DNA of 15,291 nt from Sulfurovum sp. GTDB lineage: Bacteria > Campylobacterota > Campylobacteria > Campylobacterales > Sulfurovaceae. The translations under genes and the position numbers were made by a program. This document shows positions 6,504 through 14,361 of this stretch, one piece after another (position 1 is the first letter of the stretch; every line of letters begins with the position of its first letter). Below the pieces are notes generated by a model, which was not told the DNA's origin, searched no databases, and saw nothing but the letters and a program-made list of their open reading frames with translations. The stretch spans positions 1 to 15,291 of the forward strand of contig DQSX01000138.1 of NCBI GenBank assembly GCA_015663065.1. Reading direction: 5' to 3'.

Positions 6504-7013
6504 CTACAAACCTTTTAGGATTTTTTTAGAAAGTTTCAACTTTTCATTACTCATCACTCCGATACCTCTGTCAAGCACTGTCTGTGCTATCTCTTTTGCC
6601 TCTTTGAGTGAATGCATCTTGTAGGTTCCACACTGAAATTCATTGAGTTCCGGGATATCATTTTGTTTTTTCACTTTCAAAACATCTTTCATAGACTTTT
6701 TCCAGGCTTTGGCTACTTTTTTCTCTTTTGGGGTACCAAGCAGAGACATATAGAAACCTGTACGGCATCCCATTGGCGAAATGTCTATGATCTCCACTTT
6801 TTTAGAGTTCAAGTGATCTCTCATAAAGCCTGCAAAAAGGTGCTCAAAGGTATGTATCCCTTTTTCAGATAAGATCTCTTTATTGGGTACTACAAAACGA
6901 AGATCAAACACAGTAATGTCATCTCCGCAGGGGGTTTGCATCTTTTTGGCGACTCTCACTGCCGGTGCGATCATCTTTGTATGATCTACGGTAAAACTGT
7001 CTAATAGTGGCAT
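6504..7013 (-). CDS. luxS: S-ribosylhomocysteine lyase LuxS
   Basis: Cleaves S-ribosylhomocysteine to homocysteine and 4,5-dihydroxy-2,3-pentanedione, the precursor of autoinducer-2, as part of the activated methyl cycle in the cytoplasm. The 169-residue length is typical. The metal motif HTFEH is at residues 54-58 (H54, H58) with catalytic E57. C83 in GCRTGFY corresponds to the catalytic cysteine, and C128 in QCGTY is the third metal ligand. AAAGGA lies about nine bases before the ATG. A consensus TATAAT is just upstream, with a 7-bp tandem repeat array in the -35 region. It leads a unit with the NifX-like gene and the SAM-using methyltransferase MnmD. No pfs/mtn gene is in the window. Confidence 0.97.
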   Translation of the reverse strand: MPLLDSFTVDHTKMIAPAVRVAKKMQTPCGDDITVFDLRFVVPNKEILSEKGIHTFEHLFAGFMRDHLNSKKVEIIDISPMGCRTGFYMSLLGTPKEKKVAKAWKKSMKDVLKVKKQNDIPELNEFQCGTYKMHSLKEAKEIAQTVLDRGIGVMSNEKLKLSKKILKGL

Positions 7014-7039
7014 AGGGTTTTCCTTTAATAATTTTCCAA

Positions 7040-7045
7040 ATTATA
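7040..7045 (-). promoter_or_regulatory. -10 element of the luxS promoter
   Basis: The minus strand reads TATAAT at 7045-7040, 27 bases before the luxS ATG, so the leader is about 20 bases. The position of a -35 box falls inside the AATAGTG repeat array (7058-7084), where no good match to TTGACA is seen. Confidence 0.6.
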
Positions 7046-7057
7046 ACGGAAAAAGTA

Positions 7058-7084
7058 AATAGTGAATAGTGAATAGTGAATAGT
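7058..7084. repeat. 7-bp tandem repeat (AATAGTG, 3.9 copies) upstream of luxS
   Basis: Three exact AATAGTG units (7058-7064, 7065-7071, 7072-7078) are followed by a partial fourth, AATAGT. On the luxS strand the unit reads CACTATT. The array begins 12 bases upstream of the -10 box and covers the -35 to upstream-element region. Seven-base units fall in the class that can change copy number by slipped-strand mispairing; variation here is not shown by a single sequence. Confidence 0.85.
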
Positions 7085-7145
7085 TTAGGGAAAAATGTGA
7101 TTTTATGAGAAAAGTAACAGATGAGATTTAATCTTGAAATAATAG

Positions 7146-7268
7146 AAAAGCTCAGGTTTGGTACAGATTTTGCTTTGCAAGGAAGTTTTTCAAAGGAGCC
7201 TACATTCGCAGGTGACTGCAGAAAAACTTCTGCAGTCAAAGTAAAAGATGTGCCGAAGCTGAGCTTTT
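7146..7268. repeat. ~123-bp inverted-repeat element between luxS promoter region and porB
   Basis: The ends are perfect inverted repeats: AAAAGCTCAG at 7146-7155 and CTGAGCTTTT at 7259-7268. The similarity continues inward for 22 bases with 16 matches, and a further exact pair lies at 7182-7191 and 7221-7230 (GAAGTTTTTC and its complement). The whole is therefore a diverged hairpin with ~46-base arms. Within the right arm a second perfect hairpin exists (7213-7223 with 7228-7238, TGACTGCAGAA). The right end overlaps the porB stop codon. It contains no credible gene. It may be a small non-autonomous (MITE-like) element or a folded 3' region of the por transcript. Confidence 0.7.
7213..7238 (-). 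terminator. Hairpin downstream of porB, possible weak terminator
   Basis: TGACTGCAGAA and TTCTGCAGTCA form perfect 11-bp arms with a 4-base loop, about 30 bases past the porB stop. There is no U-tract after it on the minus strand, so it does not meet the usual intrinsic-terminator pattern. It may instead stabilise the 3' end or be part of the repeat element around it. Confidence 0.35.
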
Positions 7269-8220
7269 ATACGCGGGCTTCTTCACGGCGTTGCAGCCTT
7301 GCCCAATCTGCATCAATATCAGATTGGATCTTCTCAATAATATGTTTATACTCAGGTTTGAACAAATGCTTGTAACGCCCTTGCGCACCAAGATAATCTT
7401 CAACTTTCAAGATATTCTTTGGTCTGTAAAGAATGTTAAGCTCATGCCCGTCAATGATCTCATACATTGGGAATATCAGTGAATCTGTTGCCAGGTCTGT
7501 AATAGCAATGGTATCTTTTGGATCAAATTTCCACTCTGTACAACAAGGAGAAACCGTGTTTATGAAACATGGACCTTCAGTCTCAAGTGCTTTTTGGAAA
7601 CCTTTTGCCATCATTTTCCATTTGTTTGGAGAGAGTTGTGCCACATAGGGAGAACCGTGTGCCGCCATAATGGAAACGATATCTTTTTTCTTCTCTTTCT
7701 TACCATAAGAGTGTGTCCCTGCCTGTGCAGTAGATGTCGTTGCTCCAATAGGTGTTGCAGAAGATCTCTGTCCTCCTGTGTTTGCGTAGTTTTCGTTGTC
7801 TAGACAAATGTATGTAAAGTCATGACCTCTTTCCATTGCTCCTGAAAGCCATTGGAAACCGATGTCAAATGTAGAACCGTCACCACCGAAAGCAACAAAT
7901 TTAACCGGCGCATCATTGTCTTTGAGTGTACCTTTTTTCTTTCTTACTTTGTGCATCACTTCTGAACCTGTAACCGCTGTTGCAGCATTTTCAAAACCAA
8001 TATGGATCCATGAAGTATCCCATGAAGTAAACGGATAAACCGCTGTTGATACTTCAAGACACCCTGTATTGGCAGAGATAACAAGATTGTCATCCGTACA
8101 GTTCATAAGCTCTCTAACGATCATAGAGTGCGCACAACCAGGACAGAGAGTATGTGCGCCCTCAAATCTGTCGTTGTTCGTTGAAAATTCTTTTAAGTTT
8201 TTGATTGATGTAATTGCCAT
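7267..8220 (-). CDS. porB: Pyruvate:acceptor (ferredoxin/flavodoxin) oxidoreductase, beta subunit
   Basis: Thiamine-diphosphate-binding subunit of the four-subunit pyruvate oxidoreductase. The 317 residues include the cluster cysteines C26 and C29 (CPGC), C54 (NTGC) and the SPCC pair (C226/C227), which by family knowledge supply ligands of the proximal [4Fe-4S] centre. The ThDP/Mg motif GDGS is at residues 113-116 with NENYANTGGQ at 142-151. It ends with a basic, charged tail. It starts four bases after the porA stop, with an AGAGG ribosome site inside the porA end, so expression is coupled. The TAA stop is part of the terminal inverted repeat of the element at 7146-7268. As last gene of porC-porD-porA-porB it completes the enzyme. 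Confidence 0.96.
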   Translation of the reverse strand: MAITSIKNLKEFSTNNDRFEGAHTLCPGCAHSMIVRELMNCTDDNLVISANTGCLEVSTAVYPFTSWDTSWIHIGFENAATAVTGSEVMHKVRKKKGTLKDNDAPVKFVAFGGDGSTFDIGFQWLSGAMERGHDFTYICLDNENYANTGGQRSSATPIGATTSTAQAGTHSYGKKEKKKDIVSIMAAHGSPYVAQLSPNKWKMMAKGFQKALETEGPCFINTVSPCCTEWKFDPKDTIAITDLATDSLIFPMYEIIDGHELNILYRPKNILKVEDYLGAQGRYKHLFKPEYKHIIEKIQSDIDADWARLQRREEARV

Positions 8221-8224
8221 CTAT

Positions 8225-9460
8225 TTAACCTCTCTTTGTCTGAAAGTATCCAAGGTGAGGACCTCTAAGTCCTGAGAACTGTTGGATATCTGTTGTAATA
8301 TGTCCTGCATCAGCGTGTGCTTTCTGCTCTATAAATATTCTTTTTGCCTCTTCAATAGAGAAGTCACGTCCACCAAGTCCGTAAATGAAGTTGGTCACCA
8401 GTGGTCTGCTCTCTGTTGTGTACAATGCTGCAGCTACTTCGTTATAGAATGCACCCATTGCTCCACCTGGAGATGATCTGTCAGTGACGGCAACAGCTTT
8501 TGCACCTTCAAGTGCATCTCTTACCTGATCAAAAGGGAAAGGTCTGAAACATCTGATAGCAACAACACCTGCTTTGATGCCCTTTTCTTCTCTCAGTTCT
8601 TTTGCTGCTACTCTTGCAGTTTCAACTGTAGTACCAAGACCTACGATGACCACTTCTGCATCTTCCATATCGTAAGATTCCACTCTATTGTATTTTCTAC
8701 CTGTAAGTTTTTCAAACTCAGCATAGACTTCATCAATGATCGGACGTGAATCCATCAATGCTTTGTGCTGTTTTGCTTTATGTTCAAAGTGCCAGTCTTC
8801 TTCAGTTTGTGCACCATATGTTACCGGTCTTGAGAAGTCAAGCATATCATCCACAGGTACAATATCACCTACGAAGTTGTATGCTGCTTCGTCTGTCAAC
8901 GGGTAGACATTTTGTGCTGTATGTGAAGTAATAAACCCATCCTGGTGAACCATAACTGGTAGTCTTACATCATGGTTTTCAGCGATCTTAAATGCACATA
9001 GTGCCAAGTCATACGCTTCCTGAGCATTAAATGCACCCATTTGGATCCAGCCTGAGTCACGCCCGAGGTACATATCGGCATGGTCACCACGTACGTTAAG
9101 CGGAGAAGCCAATGCTCTGTTTACCACGTTAAGCACAATAGGAAGTCTCATACCGGATGCCTGGTAAAGTACCTCAGCCATCAATGCAAAACCTTGTGAT
9201 GATGTAGCTGTAGATACACGTCCACCCGATGCAGAGGCACCGATACAACCTGACATTGCAGCATGCTCAGACTCAACCATAACGAACTCACCGTCAATGT
9301 AACCGTTGGCTACATATGAACCGTAGTTTTCCACAATAGGTGTTGATGGTGTAATAGGATATGCAACAACAACATCTACCTGAGCTTGTCTTAGTGCCTG
9401 AGATGCAGCAAAGTTACCATCCCACACTTCTCTTTCATTTAAATCATATTTTACTGCCAT
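8225..9460 (-). CDS. porA: Pyruvate:acceptor oxidoreductase, alpha subunit
   Basis: A 411-residue core subunit that, with PorB, forms the active site for pyruvate plus CoA conversion to acetyl-CoA and CO2, or the reverse carboxylation in organisms using the reductive TCA cycle. Visible signatures are YPITPSTPI (residues 34-42), the segment VESEHAAMSGCIGAS (62-76) that includes the conserved glutamate region near thiamine diphosphate, and TSSQG (86-90). The second half carries the transketolase C-terminal-like domain (VVIVGLGTTVETAR). The Thr in YPITPST and following SxP pattern fits pyruvate-type rather than 2-oxoglutarate-type enzymes only loosely; the gene order gives better support. It begins eight bases after porD. 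Confidence 0.96.
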   Translation of the reverse strand: MAVKYDLNEREVWDGNFAASQALRQAQVDVVVAYPITPSTPIVENYGSYVANGYIDGEFVMVESEHAAMSGCIGASASGGRVSTATSSQGFALMAEVLYQASGMRLPIVLNVVNRALASPLNVRGDHADMYLGRDSGWIQMGAFNAQEAYDLALCAFKIAENHDVRLPVMVHQDGFITSHTAQNVYPLTDEAAYNFVGDIVPVDDMLDFSRPVTYGAQTEEDWHFEHKAKQHKALMDSRPIIDEVYAEFEKLTGRKYNRVESYDMEDAEVVIVGLGTTVETARVAAKELREEKGIKAGVVAIRCFRPFPFDQVRDALEGAKAVAVTDRSSPGGAMGAFYNEVAAALYTTESRPLVTNFIYGLGGRDFSIEEAKRIFIEQKAHADAGHITTDIQQFSGLRGPHLGYFQTKRG

Positions 9461-9468
9461 AGTAATCC

Positions 9469-9927
9469 TTACTTCTTTTCTTTTTTCTTTTTCTCAGGCC
9501 ATTGAGACAATGCCGTCTCCAAGTCCTCTTGTTCGCTAAACATTAAAAGTGATTTTGGGTTTGTAGGACATACTTCCACACATACTTCACACCCCTTACA
9601 GTGGTCATAGTCAATTCCGAGCATCTGTTTGTCTCTTGACAAGATAGACGAATCCGGACACCATACCCAACAGTTCTGACAGTCAATACAGACATCAATG
9701 TTAAATACAGGTTTTTTTACTCTCCACGAAGCAACTGTTGCTGTGTATGAGTTATGGTGAGAATAATCTCTCTCTTCGGCTTTTAAACCTGCAATACCCG
9801 TAGCATCACCTTCAAATGAAGGAAGTACAGAACCTTGTGTTACTTCATCCCAACCAAGCAGATCAAATCCAGCTTCAAGTTGGTGAAGTCCTCGGTTTTC
9901 ATTTGCTTTTAATTTTAAATCTTGCAT
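9469..9927 (-). CDS. porD: Pyruvate:acceptor oxidoreductase, delta (2x[4Fe-4S] ferredoxin-like) subunit
   Basis: A 152-residue electron-transfer subunit. Two complete clusters are visible: C80-x2-C83-x2-C86-x3-C90-P and C110-x2-C113-x2-C116-x3-C120-P. They carry electrons from the active site to the external ferredoxin or flavodoxin. About 70 residues precede the first cluster, longer than in the minimal ~90-105 residue archaeal PorD, and resemble the extension seen in the Helicobacter type. The C-terminus is a strongly basic lysine run (KKKKEKK). The start ATG at 9927 lies 12 bases after the porC stop. It is the second gene of the por unit. Confidence 0.95.
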   Translation of the reverse strand: MQDLKLKANENRGLHQLEAGFDLLGWDEVTQGSVLPSFEGDATGIAGLKAEERDYSHHNSYTATVASWRVKKPVFNIDVCIDCQNCWVWCPDSSILSRDKQMLGIDYDHCKGCEVCVEVCPTNPKSLLMFSEQEDLETALSQWPEKKKKEKK

Positions 9928-9939
9928 TCTATTTCCTCT

Positions 9940-10503
9940 CTACTTAACTTCATTGTATGCTCTGGTGATCGCTTCCATGTTCGCATCAATAATTTTTTGA
10001 GGGAACTTAGCAAGAACTCTTTTCATGTTCTCAAGGAAATAATCCAATTCAAACATACCGGAAATCTTAACAAATGCACCAAGCATAGGTGCATTTGGCA
10101 TAGATCTACCGATCGTACTTAATGATATCTCAATACAGTCAACTACATAAACTCTGTCTTCTTTCCCTGCAAGGGCAGGAATACCAGCGATCAACTCTTC
10201 TTTTGAAAGGTGTGTAGTAATGATGTATTTTGTTTCATCTTTTTCATTTACTTCAATATTGTCAGTAAATGCCAGTGCAGGGTCGATGACCAGAACAAAG
10301 TCCGGGTGCATAAATTTTGCATGGTTAAAGATCTGCTCATCTGAAATTCTGTTGTATGCTCTTAGTGCAGCACCTCTTTTTGCAGAACCGTATAGAGCGA
10401 ACGCTTGTACCTCTTTACCTGTTGTCGCAACAACGTCGCCAAGACCTTTGGCACCAGATACAGCACCTTGCCCAGCACGCGAGTGCCATCTAACTTCTAT
10501 CAT
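9940..10503 (-). CDS. porC: Pyruvate:acceptor oxidoreductase, gamma subunit
   Basis: A 187-residue subunit, also named PorG in some schemes. It begins with the family signature WHSRAGQGAVSGAKGLGDVV (residues 6-25) followed by VQAFALYGSAKRGAALRAY, both typical of the gamma domain that takes part in CoA binding. The middle and C-terminal parts (YVVDCIEISLSTIGRSMPNAPMLGA region) match the usual family layout. It heads the four-gene unit porC-porD-porA-porB, the same order as in Helicobacter pylori. AGGAG at 10513-10509 is five bases before the ATG. A TACAAT -10 candidate lies upstream. Confidence 0.95.
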   Translation of the reverse strand: MIEVRWHSRAGQGAVSGAKGLGDVVATTGKEVQAFALYGSAKRGAALRAYNRISDEQIFNHAKFMHPDFVLVIDPALAFTDNIEVNEKDETKYIITTHLSKEELIAGIPALAGKEDRVYVVDCIEISLSTIGRSMPNAPMLGAFVKISGMFELDYFLENMKRVLAKFPQKIIDANMEAITRAYNEVK

Positions 10504-10538
10504 GATTTCTCCTAATGAAATATAGTAATATTTTTCCT

Positions 10539-10544
10539 ATTGTA
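10539..10544 (-). promoter_or_regulatory. Candidate -10 element of the por operon
   Basis: The minus strand reads TACAAT at 10544-10539, one change from TATAAT, giving a leader of about 30 bases before porC with its AGGAG site at 10513-10509. A -35 is not clear. The gap between the HAD gene and porC is 91 bases, so a promoter is expected here. Confidence 0.45.
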
Positions 10545-10565
10545 ATGTCCACACTCTTAAAGGAT

Positions 10566-10588
10566 GTTGAAATAATAATATTTTCAAC
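10566..10588 (-). terminator. Weak hairpin after the HAD phosphatase gene
   Basis: GTTGAAA and TTTCAAC form a 7-bp stem with a 9-base AT loop, six bases past the TAG stop. The stem is AT-rich and has no clean T-run after it, so termination here would be partial at best. Confidence 0.25.
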
Positions 10589-10594
10589 CTGCTG

Positions 10595-11233
10595 CTATAG
10601 CTTTGCTATGTATTGTACCGCTGACAGGGCATTATGATAGAGATTATCAGTACATTCTCTTAGTTTTTCAGGGCTTGCATAGCCACAGCTAACACCTACT
10701 CCAGCGATATGTGCCGATTTTGCTGCGAGCATATCCATACAGGTATCTCCGACCATCCAAACACAACTTGCATCACTTGGTAACTTTGCCAATGCTTTAT
10801 ATATGGGTTCGGGGTCAGGTTTGGGATGCGTCACATCTTCCCTGCCTATAAGTACAGCAAAATATGGCATGAGGCCCATATGTTCAAGCAGTTCTACGGA
10901 ATACTTTGCCGTTTTGGTGGTCACAACTCCCAGTATAGCATGTTTAGATGCCAACGCTACAGCTTCTCTTGCTTCTGGCAACAACACAGTTTTTGCACAG
11001 GATATCTTGCGATAGTGCATTTTGTAGGCCTGCACATATGCATCTACCTCTTCTTTTGCCACACCCAGAGTCGGGAACATCACATCCAGAGGATGTCCGA
11101 TCTCCGCTTCTATACGTTTGGCTTCCGGCACTGCCTGTCCAAATGTCTTAAATGCCACTGCAAAACTTTCAAGTATGGCTTCTGTTGAGTCTATCAGTGT
11201 ACCGTCAAGGTCAAAGAGTATTATTTTTTTCAT
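10595..11233 (-). CDS. HAD-superfamily phosphatase, phosphoglycolate-phosphatase-like
   Basis: A 212-residue cytoplasmic hydrolase of the haloacid dehalogenase superfamily, Gph/PpaX-like subgroup. Motif I is FDLDGTLIDST with nucleophile D8 and acid D10; motif II is VVTTKT (about residue 103); motif III lysine is in HPKPDPEP; motif IV is MVGDTCMDM. A helical cap lies between motifs I and II, as in subfamily IA. The substrate cannot be read from sequence: phosphoglycolate, pyrophosphate or other small phosphoesters are possible. It follows the ABC ATPase gene by nine bases and may be co-transcribed with it. The ATG is preceded by a poor AAAGAAA ribosome site. Confidence 0.93.
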   Translation of the reverse strand: MKKIILFDLDGTLIDSTEAILESFAVAFKTFGQAVPEAKRIEAEIGHPLDVMFPTLGVAKEEVDAYVQAYKMHYRKISCAKTVLLPEAREAVALASKHAILGVVTTKTAKYSVELLEHMGLMPYFAVLIGREDVTHPKPDPEPIYKALAKLPSDASCVWMVGDTCMDMLAAKSAHIAGVGVSCGYASPEKLRECTDNLYHNALSAVQYIAKL

Positions 11234-11242
11234 TGTTTTTCT

Positions 11243-12856
11243 TTAGCTAAGTGATTTTGGTAATTTCGGTGCAGATTCTAACAACTTTTTAGTATATTCA
11301 TGTTGTGGATCGAACATCACCTCTTTCACCGATCCCTGCTCCACGATCTTCCCCTCTTTCATCACTGCCACATCATCTGCCACCAAAGAGATAATAGAAA
11401 GGTCATGTGTAATAAAAAGGTAAGAGAGGTCATTTTCATCCTGAAGCTTCTTAAGCAGTGTAAGTACCTGTGCACGCACTGAAACATCCAGTGCAGAGGT
11501 TGGCTCATCACAAATGATAAGTTCGGGCTTGACCGCCAGAGCTCTTGCTATACCTATGCGCTGTCGCTGTCCTCCTGAAAATTCATGGGGGTAGCGGTCA
11601 ATATGGGCTGCTTCCAGATCTACTTTTTGCAAAAGTTCACGAATATATCTGTTCTGCCCCTCTCTTCCCCGAGGACCGATATCCAAGCTTGTCATCCCTT
11701 CACGAATAATATCTCCGATGGTCATACGCGGATTCAGGGCAGAAAAAGGATCCTGAAAAACCACTTGTATCTTACGTCTGTAGACCTTTAGTGCATCCTG
11801 ACCCAACAAAGAAAGATCTTGCTCTTCAAAAAATACTTTTCCTTCTGTTCTCTCTACCAAAGAGAGTATGGCTTTTCCTATGGTACTTTTCCCCGAGCCT
11901 GACTCTCCCACCAGTGCCAATGTTTTACCTTTTGTGATGGAGAGTGTGACATCATCTACAGCTTTTACATACCCTACTGTTCGCTGAAAGAGTCCTTTTT
12001 TAATGGGGAAATAGACTTTAAGGTCTTCCACGCGAAGCAGTTTTGTATCCGCAGCTCCATTTTTTCTGCTATCTTTTGCATGTATAGCATCTCTAAGCAA
12101 AGATTGCGTATAAGGATGTTTTGGACTTGAGAAAAATACTTCACATGCTGCTTCCTCCACTATCTTCCCATCTTTCATCACTGCTACCCTGTCTGCCATC
12201 TTTGAGACCACCGCCATGTCATGGGTAATGAAAAGTATAGAAAGATTCCTCTCATCTCTTATCTTCATGAGCAGTTCTAAAACTTGTGCCTGTATGGTAA
12301 CATCCAGTGCAGTTGTCGGCTCATCTGCTATGAGAAGTTCAGGTTCACAGGCAAGTGCCATGGCTATCATCACTCTTTGTTTCTGCCCACCTGAGAGTTG
12401 ATGCGGGTACCAGCTGTATCGCTGTTCCGGATCTTTCAATGCTACTTCTTCAAAAAGTGAAATAACCTTCTTTTTAACATCATCTTTCTTTAACCCCAAG
12501 TGTAGCTTAATCACCTCTGCTACCTGCTCACCTACGGTCATAACAGGATTTAAAGCAGACATCGGCTCTTGAAAGATCATAGCGATCTGCTTACCACGTA
12601 TCTTTTGCATTTTATACTCAGGCAAAGAAAATAGCGACTTCCCTTTTAGTTTAATATCCCCAGAAGAGACAGAGATCACATCAGGGAGTAGCCTCATGAT
12701 CGCCAATGAAGTAAGTGATTTACCAGAACCTGACTCACCCACCAGTGCAAATATCTCACCCTGTTTGATCTTAAAATTGATATTTTTTAACAGTTTTTCT
12801 TTACCTATAGTCAGACTTAAATTTTCTACACTTAATATACTGTTTAAATTTATCAT
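11243..12856 (-). CDS. ABC transporter double ATPase, peptide/nickel (Dpp/Opp/YejF) type
   Basis: A single chain with two complete nucleotide-binding domains, the fused equivalent of DppD plus DppF. Each has a Walker A (GESGSGKS), a signature (LSGGQKQR in the first, FSGGQRQR in the second) and a Walker B (LLIADEPTTALD and LIICDEPTSALD). Each ends with the oligopeptide-type tail (HPYTQSLL; HEYTKKLLESAP). It would energise uptake of peptides or similar solutes at the inner membrane. I chose the ATG at 12856 (537 residues) because it forms an ATGA overlap with the upstream gene and leaves the normal short lead to the first strand. An ATG at 12874 adds six residues but has no ribosome site. No permease or binding-protein gene is visible nearby. 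Confidence 0.95.
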   Translation of the reverse strand: MINLNSILSVENLSLTIGKEKLLKNINFKIKQGEIFALVGESGSGKSLTSLAIMRLLPDVISVSSGDIKLKGKSLFSLPEYKMQKIRGKQIAMIFQEPMSALNPVMTVGEQVAEVIKLHLGLKKDDVKKKVISLFEEVALKDPEQRYSWYPHQLSGGQKQRVMIAMALACEPELLIADEPTTALDVTIQAQVLELLMKIRDERNLSILFITHDMAVVSKMADRVAVMKDGKIVEEAACEVFFSSPKHPYTQSLLRDAIHAKDSRKNGAADTKLLRVEDLKVYFPIKKGLFQRTVGYVKAVDDVTLSITKGKTLALVGESGSGKSTIGKAILSLVERTEGKVFFEEQDLSLLGQDALKVYRRKIQVVFQDPFSALNPRMTIGDIIREGMTSLDIGPRGREGQNRYIRELLQKVDLEAAHIDRYPHEFSGGQRQRIGIARALAVKPELIICDEPTSALDVSVRAQVLTLLKKLQDENDLSYLFITHDLSIISLVADDVAVMKEGKIVEQGSVKEVMFDPQHEYTKKLLESAPKLPKSLS

Positions 12857-14352
12857 CCCTTTTTCAAACAACATTTTTTATATTTTTCTCCACTGCCACA
12901 TGGGCATGGATCATTTCGACCTATCTTCTCTTCTACACTTATTGGTGCATGTACTATTCTGTCTATCTTAAAACTCTCCTCTAAAATATCATTAAGCCCC
13001 AAATCACGTTTTGTGCTTCTTTCGCTTCGCATTTCAAATGCCAGTTCAACATCTTCAAGGTCTCCATCGAGTGCCTTATCTACCCATTTTTTTTCATAAA
13101 GTTTTTTGATCTGAGGATAGTGCTCGGTAAGTTTTTCATCTTTACATACTGCTATGGCAGAGGCATTCACTATGGGATTTTTACATTTTTTAAATAACTT
13201 TTCAAATACTTGGCTTAAGGTAATTTTATCTATCTCATCATTTTTCAGCATACTTTGAAGAAGGTTTATAAACTCTGCACGGAACCATTCATGCTCACTT
13301 TCATCTAAAATATAATCCACACTTTCATCGAACATATTAGCTCGAAAAGGCTTTATCAGTTTCTTAAAGAGTCTGGGCATCCAGTCAAGATCATCCTCAT
13401 CCTCAAAGAGTTTCCGTAATAGATCAACAAACAGTGCTTTTGCCTCAACTATCTCCAACTCACTCAAAGCTCTCCAGGCATGAAGCACAGCAAAAAATTC
13501 CGGGCATTCATCATCTTCATCAAACTCATGATAGTAAAGAGCCATATCAGAACCAAGTTCAAGCAATTGTTTCTTGTTTTTTCTGCTAAGTCCCAGTGTT
13601 CTATAGGAAAAGTCATCTTGATCTATCAATTTCACACTTAAGCTAAAGAGTGTTGCCACTTTAGTTTTCATGTATGGTTTTACCAGATATTCAAGAGAAC
13701 TCCCTTCCTCCTCTTGCTGCATCAATTCATACCTATGTTTCCGTACTTCATTATAACTTGCTAAAACAATGGTCATCAACATGGAAAATTCATAAAACTC
13801 ATCTTCTGTTGCACCTTTTTTCAACATTTGCAAGATATCCATTAAAGAGAAAAAACCTGTATAGAGTCCTTTCATTTCACCAAATACTGATTCAATATGG
13901 CTCGCTAAATCATCATAAACTACAAAGGAGTAAAGCTCTTCAAAAAAACCATACTCTTTTGCTATGCTTTCAATGGCTCTGTCACACATGGTGATCATAA
14001 TCTCTCGATTTTTCTCCACAGACTCCAGCTGCATAAGAGCATGGACGATCTTCTCCAGCTTAGCAAGGTCTGTCTCAACAGGATCTTGCGTATCCACGAG
14101 TTCATAAGAGGCGATCGAGGCATTGTAAAACTCGTTTATCTGTCTTAGATAGAGGTTAAGGTCATTTATATCCATATTTTTTCTGTCGGCAAGTTCTTGA
14201 ACGATTCTGTTTATGAGGTGCTCATCCGGCTCAATTTCTATCAGCCCTATTCCAACTTCAAAAAAGAGTGCAAGTGCAGGTTTATTAACGATCTTTTTCA
14301 AGAGTTTGTTGTAGGGTTTAACTGCTGTTGGCGTAAGTGGTTCGATGTTCAT
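12853..14352 (-). CDS. SEC-C zinc-motif protein with DUF1186-like region, function unknown
   Basis: A 499-residue, mainly helical and acidic protein. The C-terminus has a SEC-C motif, C483-P-C485 with C494-C495 in a GRNDPCPCGSGEKYKKCC setting, which in SecA and many other proteins binds zinc. The segment before it (NPIVNASAIAVCKDEKLTEH, then a Q-x-K-x-L-Y-E-K and DLEDVELAF) resembles the end of DUF1186 helical-repeat proteins. The first ~350 residues match nothing I recognise. No signal peptide or membrane helix is seen. It starts nine bases after the rhuM stop and overlaps the ABC ATPase start by four bases, so it is probably in one transcript with both. The role is unknown. Confidence 0.92.
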   Translation of the reverse strand: MNIEPLTPTAVKPYNKLLKKIVNKPALALFFEVGIGLIEIEPDEHLINRIVQELADRKNMDINDLNLYLRQINEFYNASIASYELVDTQDPVETDLAKLEKIVHALMQLESVEKNREIMITMCDRAIESIAKEYGFFEELYSFVVYDDLASHIESVFGEMKGLYTGFFSLMDILQMLKKGATEDEFYEFSMLMTIVLASYNEVRKHRYELMQQEEEGSSLEYLVKPYMKTKVATLFSLSVKLIDQDDFSYRTLGLSRKNKKQLLELGSDMALYYHEFDEDDECPEFFAVLHAWRALSELEIVEAKALFVDLLRKLFEDEDDLDWMPRLFKKLIKPFRANMFDESVDYILDESEHEWFRAEFINLLQSMLKNDEIDKITLSQVFEKLFKKCKNPIVNASAIAVCKDEKLTEHYPQIKKLYEKKWVDKALDGDLEDVELAFEMRSERSTKRDLGLNDILEESFKIDRIVHAPISVEEKIGRNDPCPCGSGEKYKKCCLKKG

Positions 14353-14361
14353 CTCTCTTCT

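Noticed and set aside
6919..7239. A 106-codon minus-strand frame spanning the luxS start and upstream region.
   Set aside because: It overlaps luxS in another frame and reads through the tandem repeat, the -10 box and the inverted-repeat element; its composition is that of translated non-coding DNA.
7121..7375. An 84-codon plus-strand frame over the inverted-repeat element and the end of porB.
   Set aside because: It follows the repeat and the antisense of porB; no ribosome site or recognisable domain.
10826..11188. A 120-codon plus-strand frame opposite the HAD gene.
   Set aside because: The minus strand encodes all four HAD motifs; the plus frame is antisense with no family features.
12854..12874. 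ATG at 12874 as the start of the ABC ATPase.
   Set aside because: It has no ribosome site and overlaps the SEC-C gene by 22 bases; the ATG at 12856 gives a normal ATGA coupling. It cannot be fully excluded.
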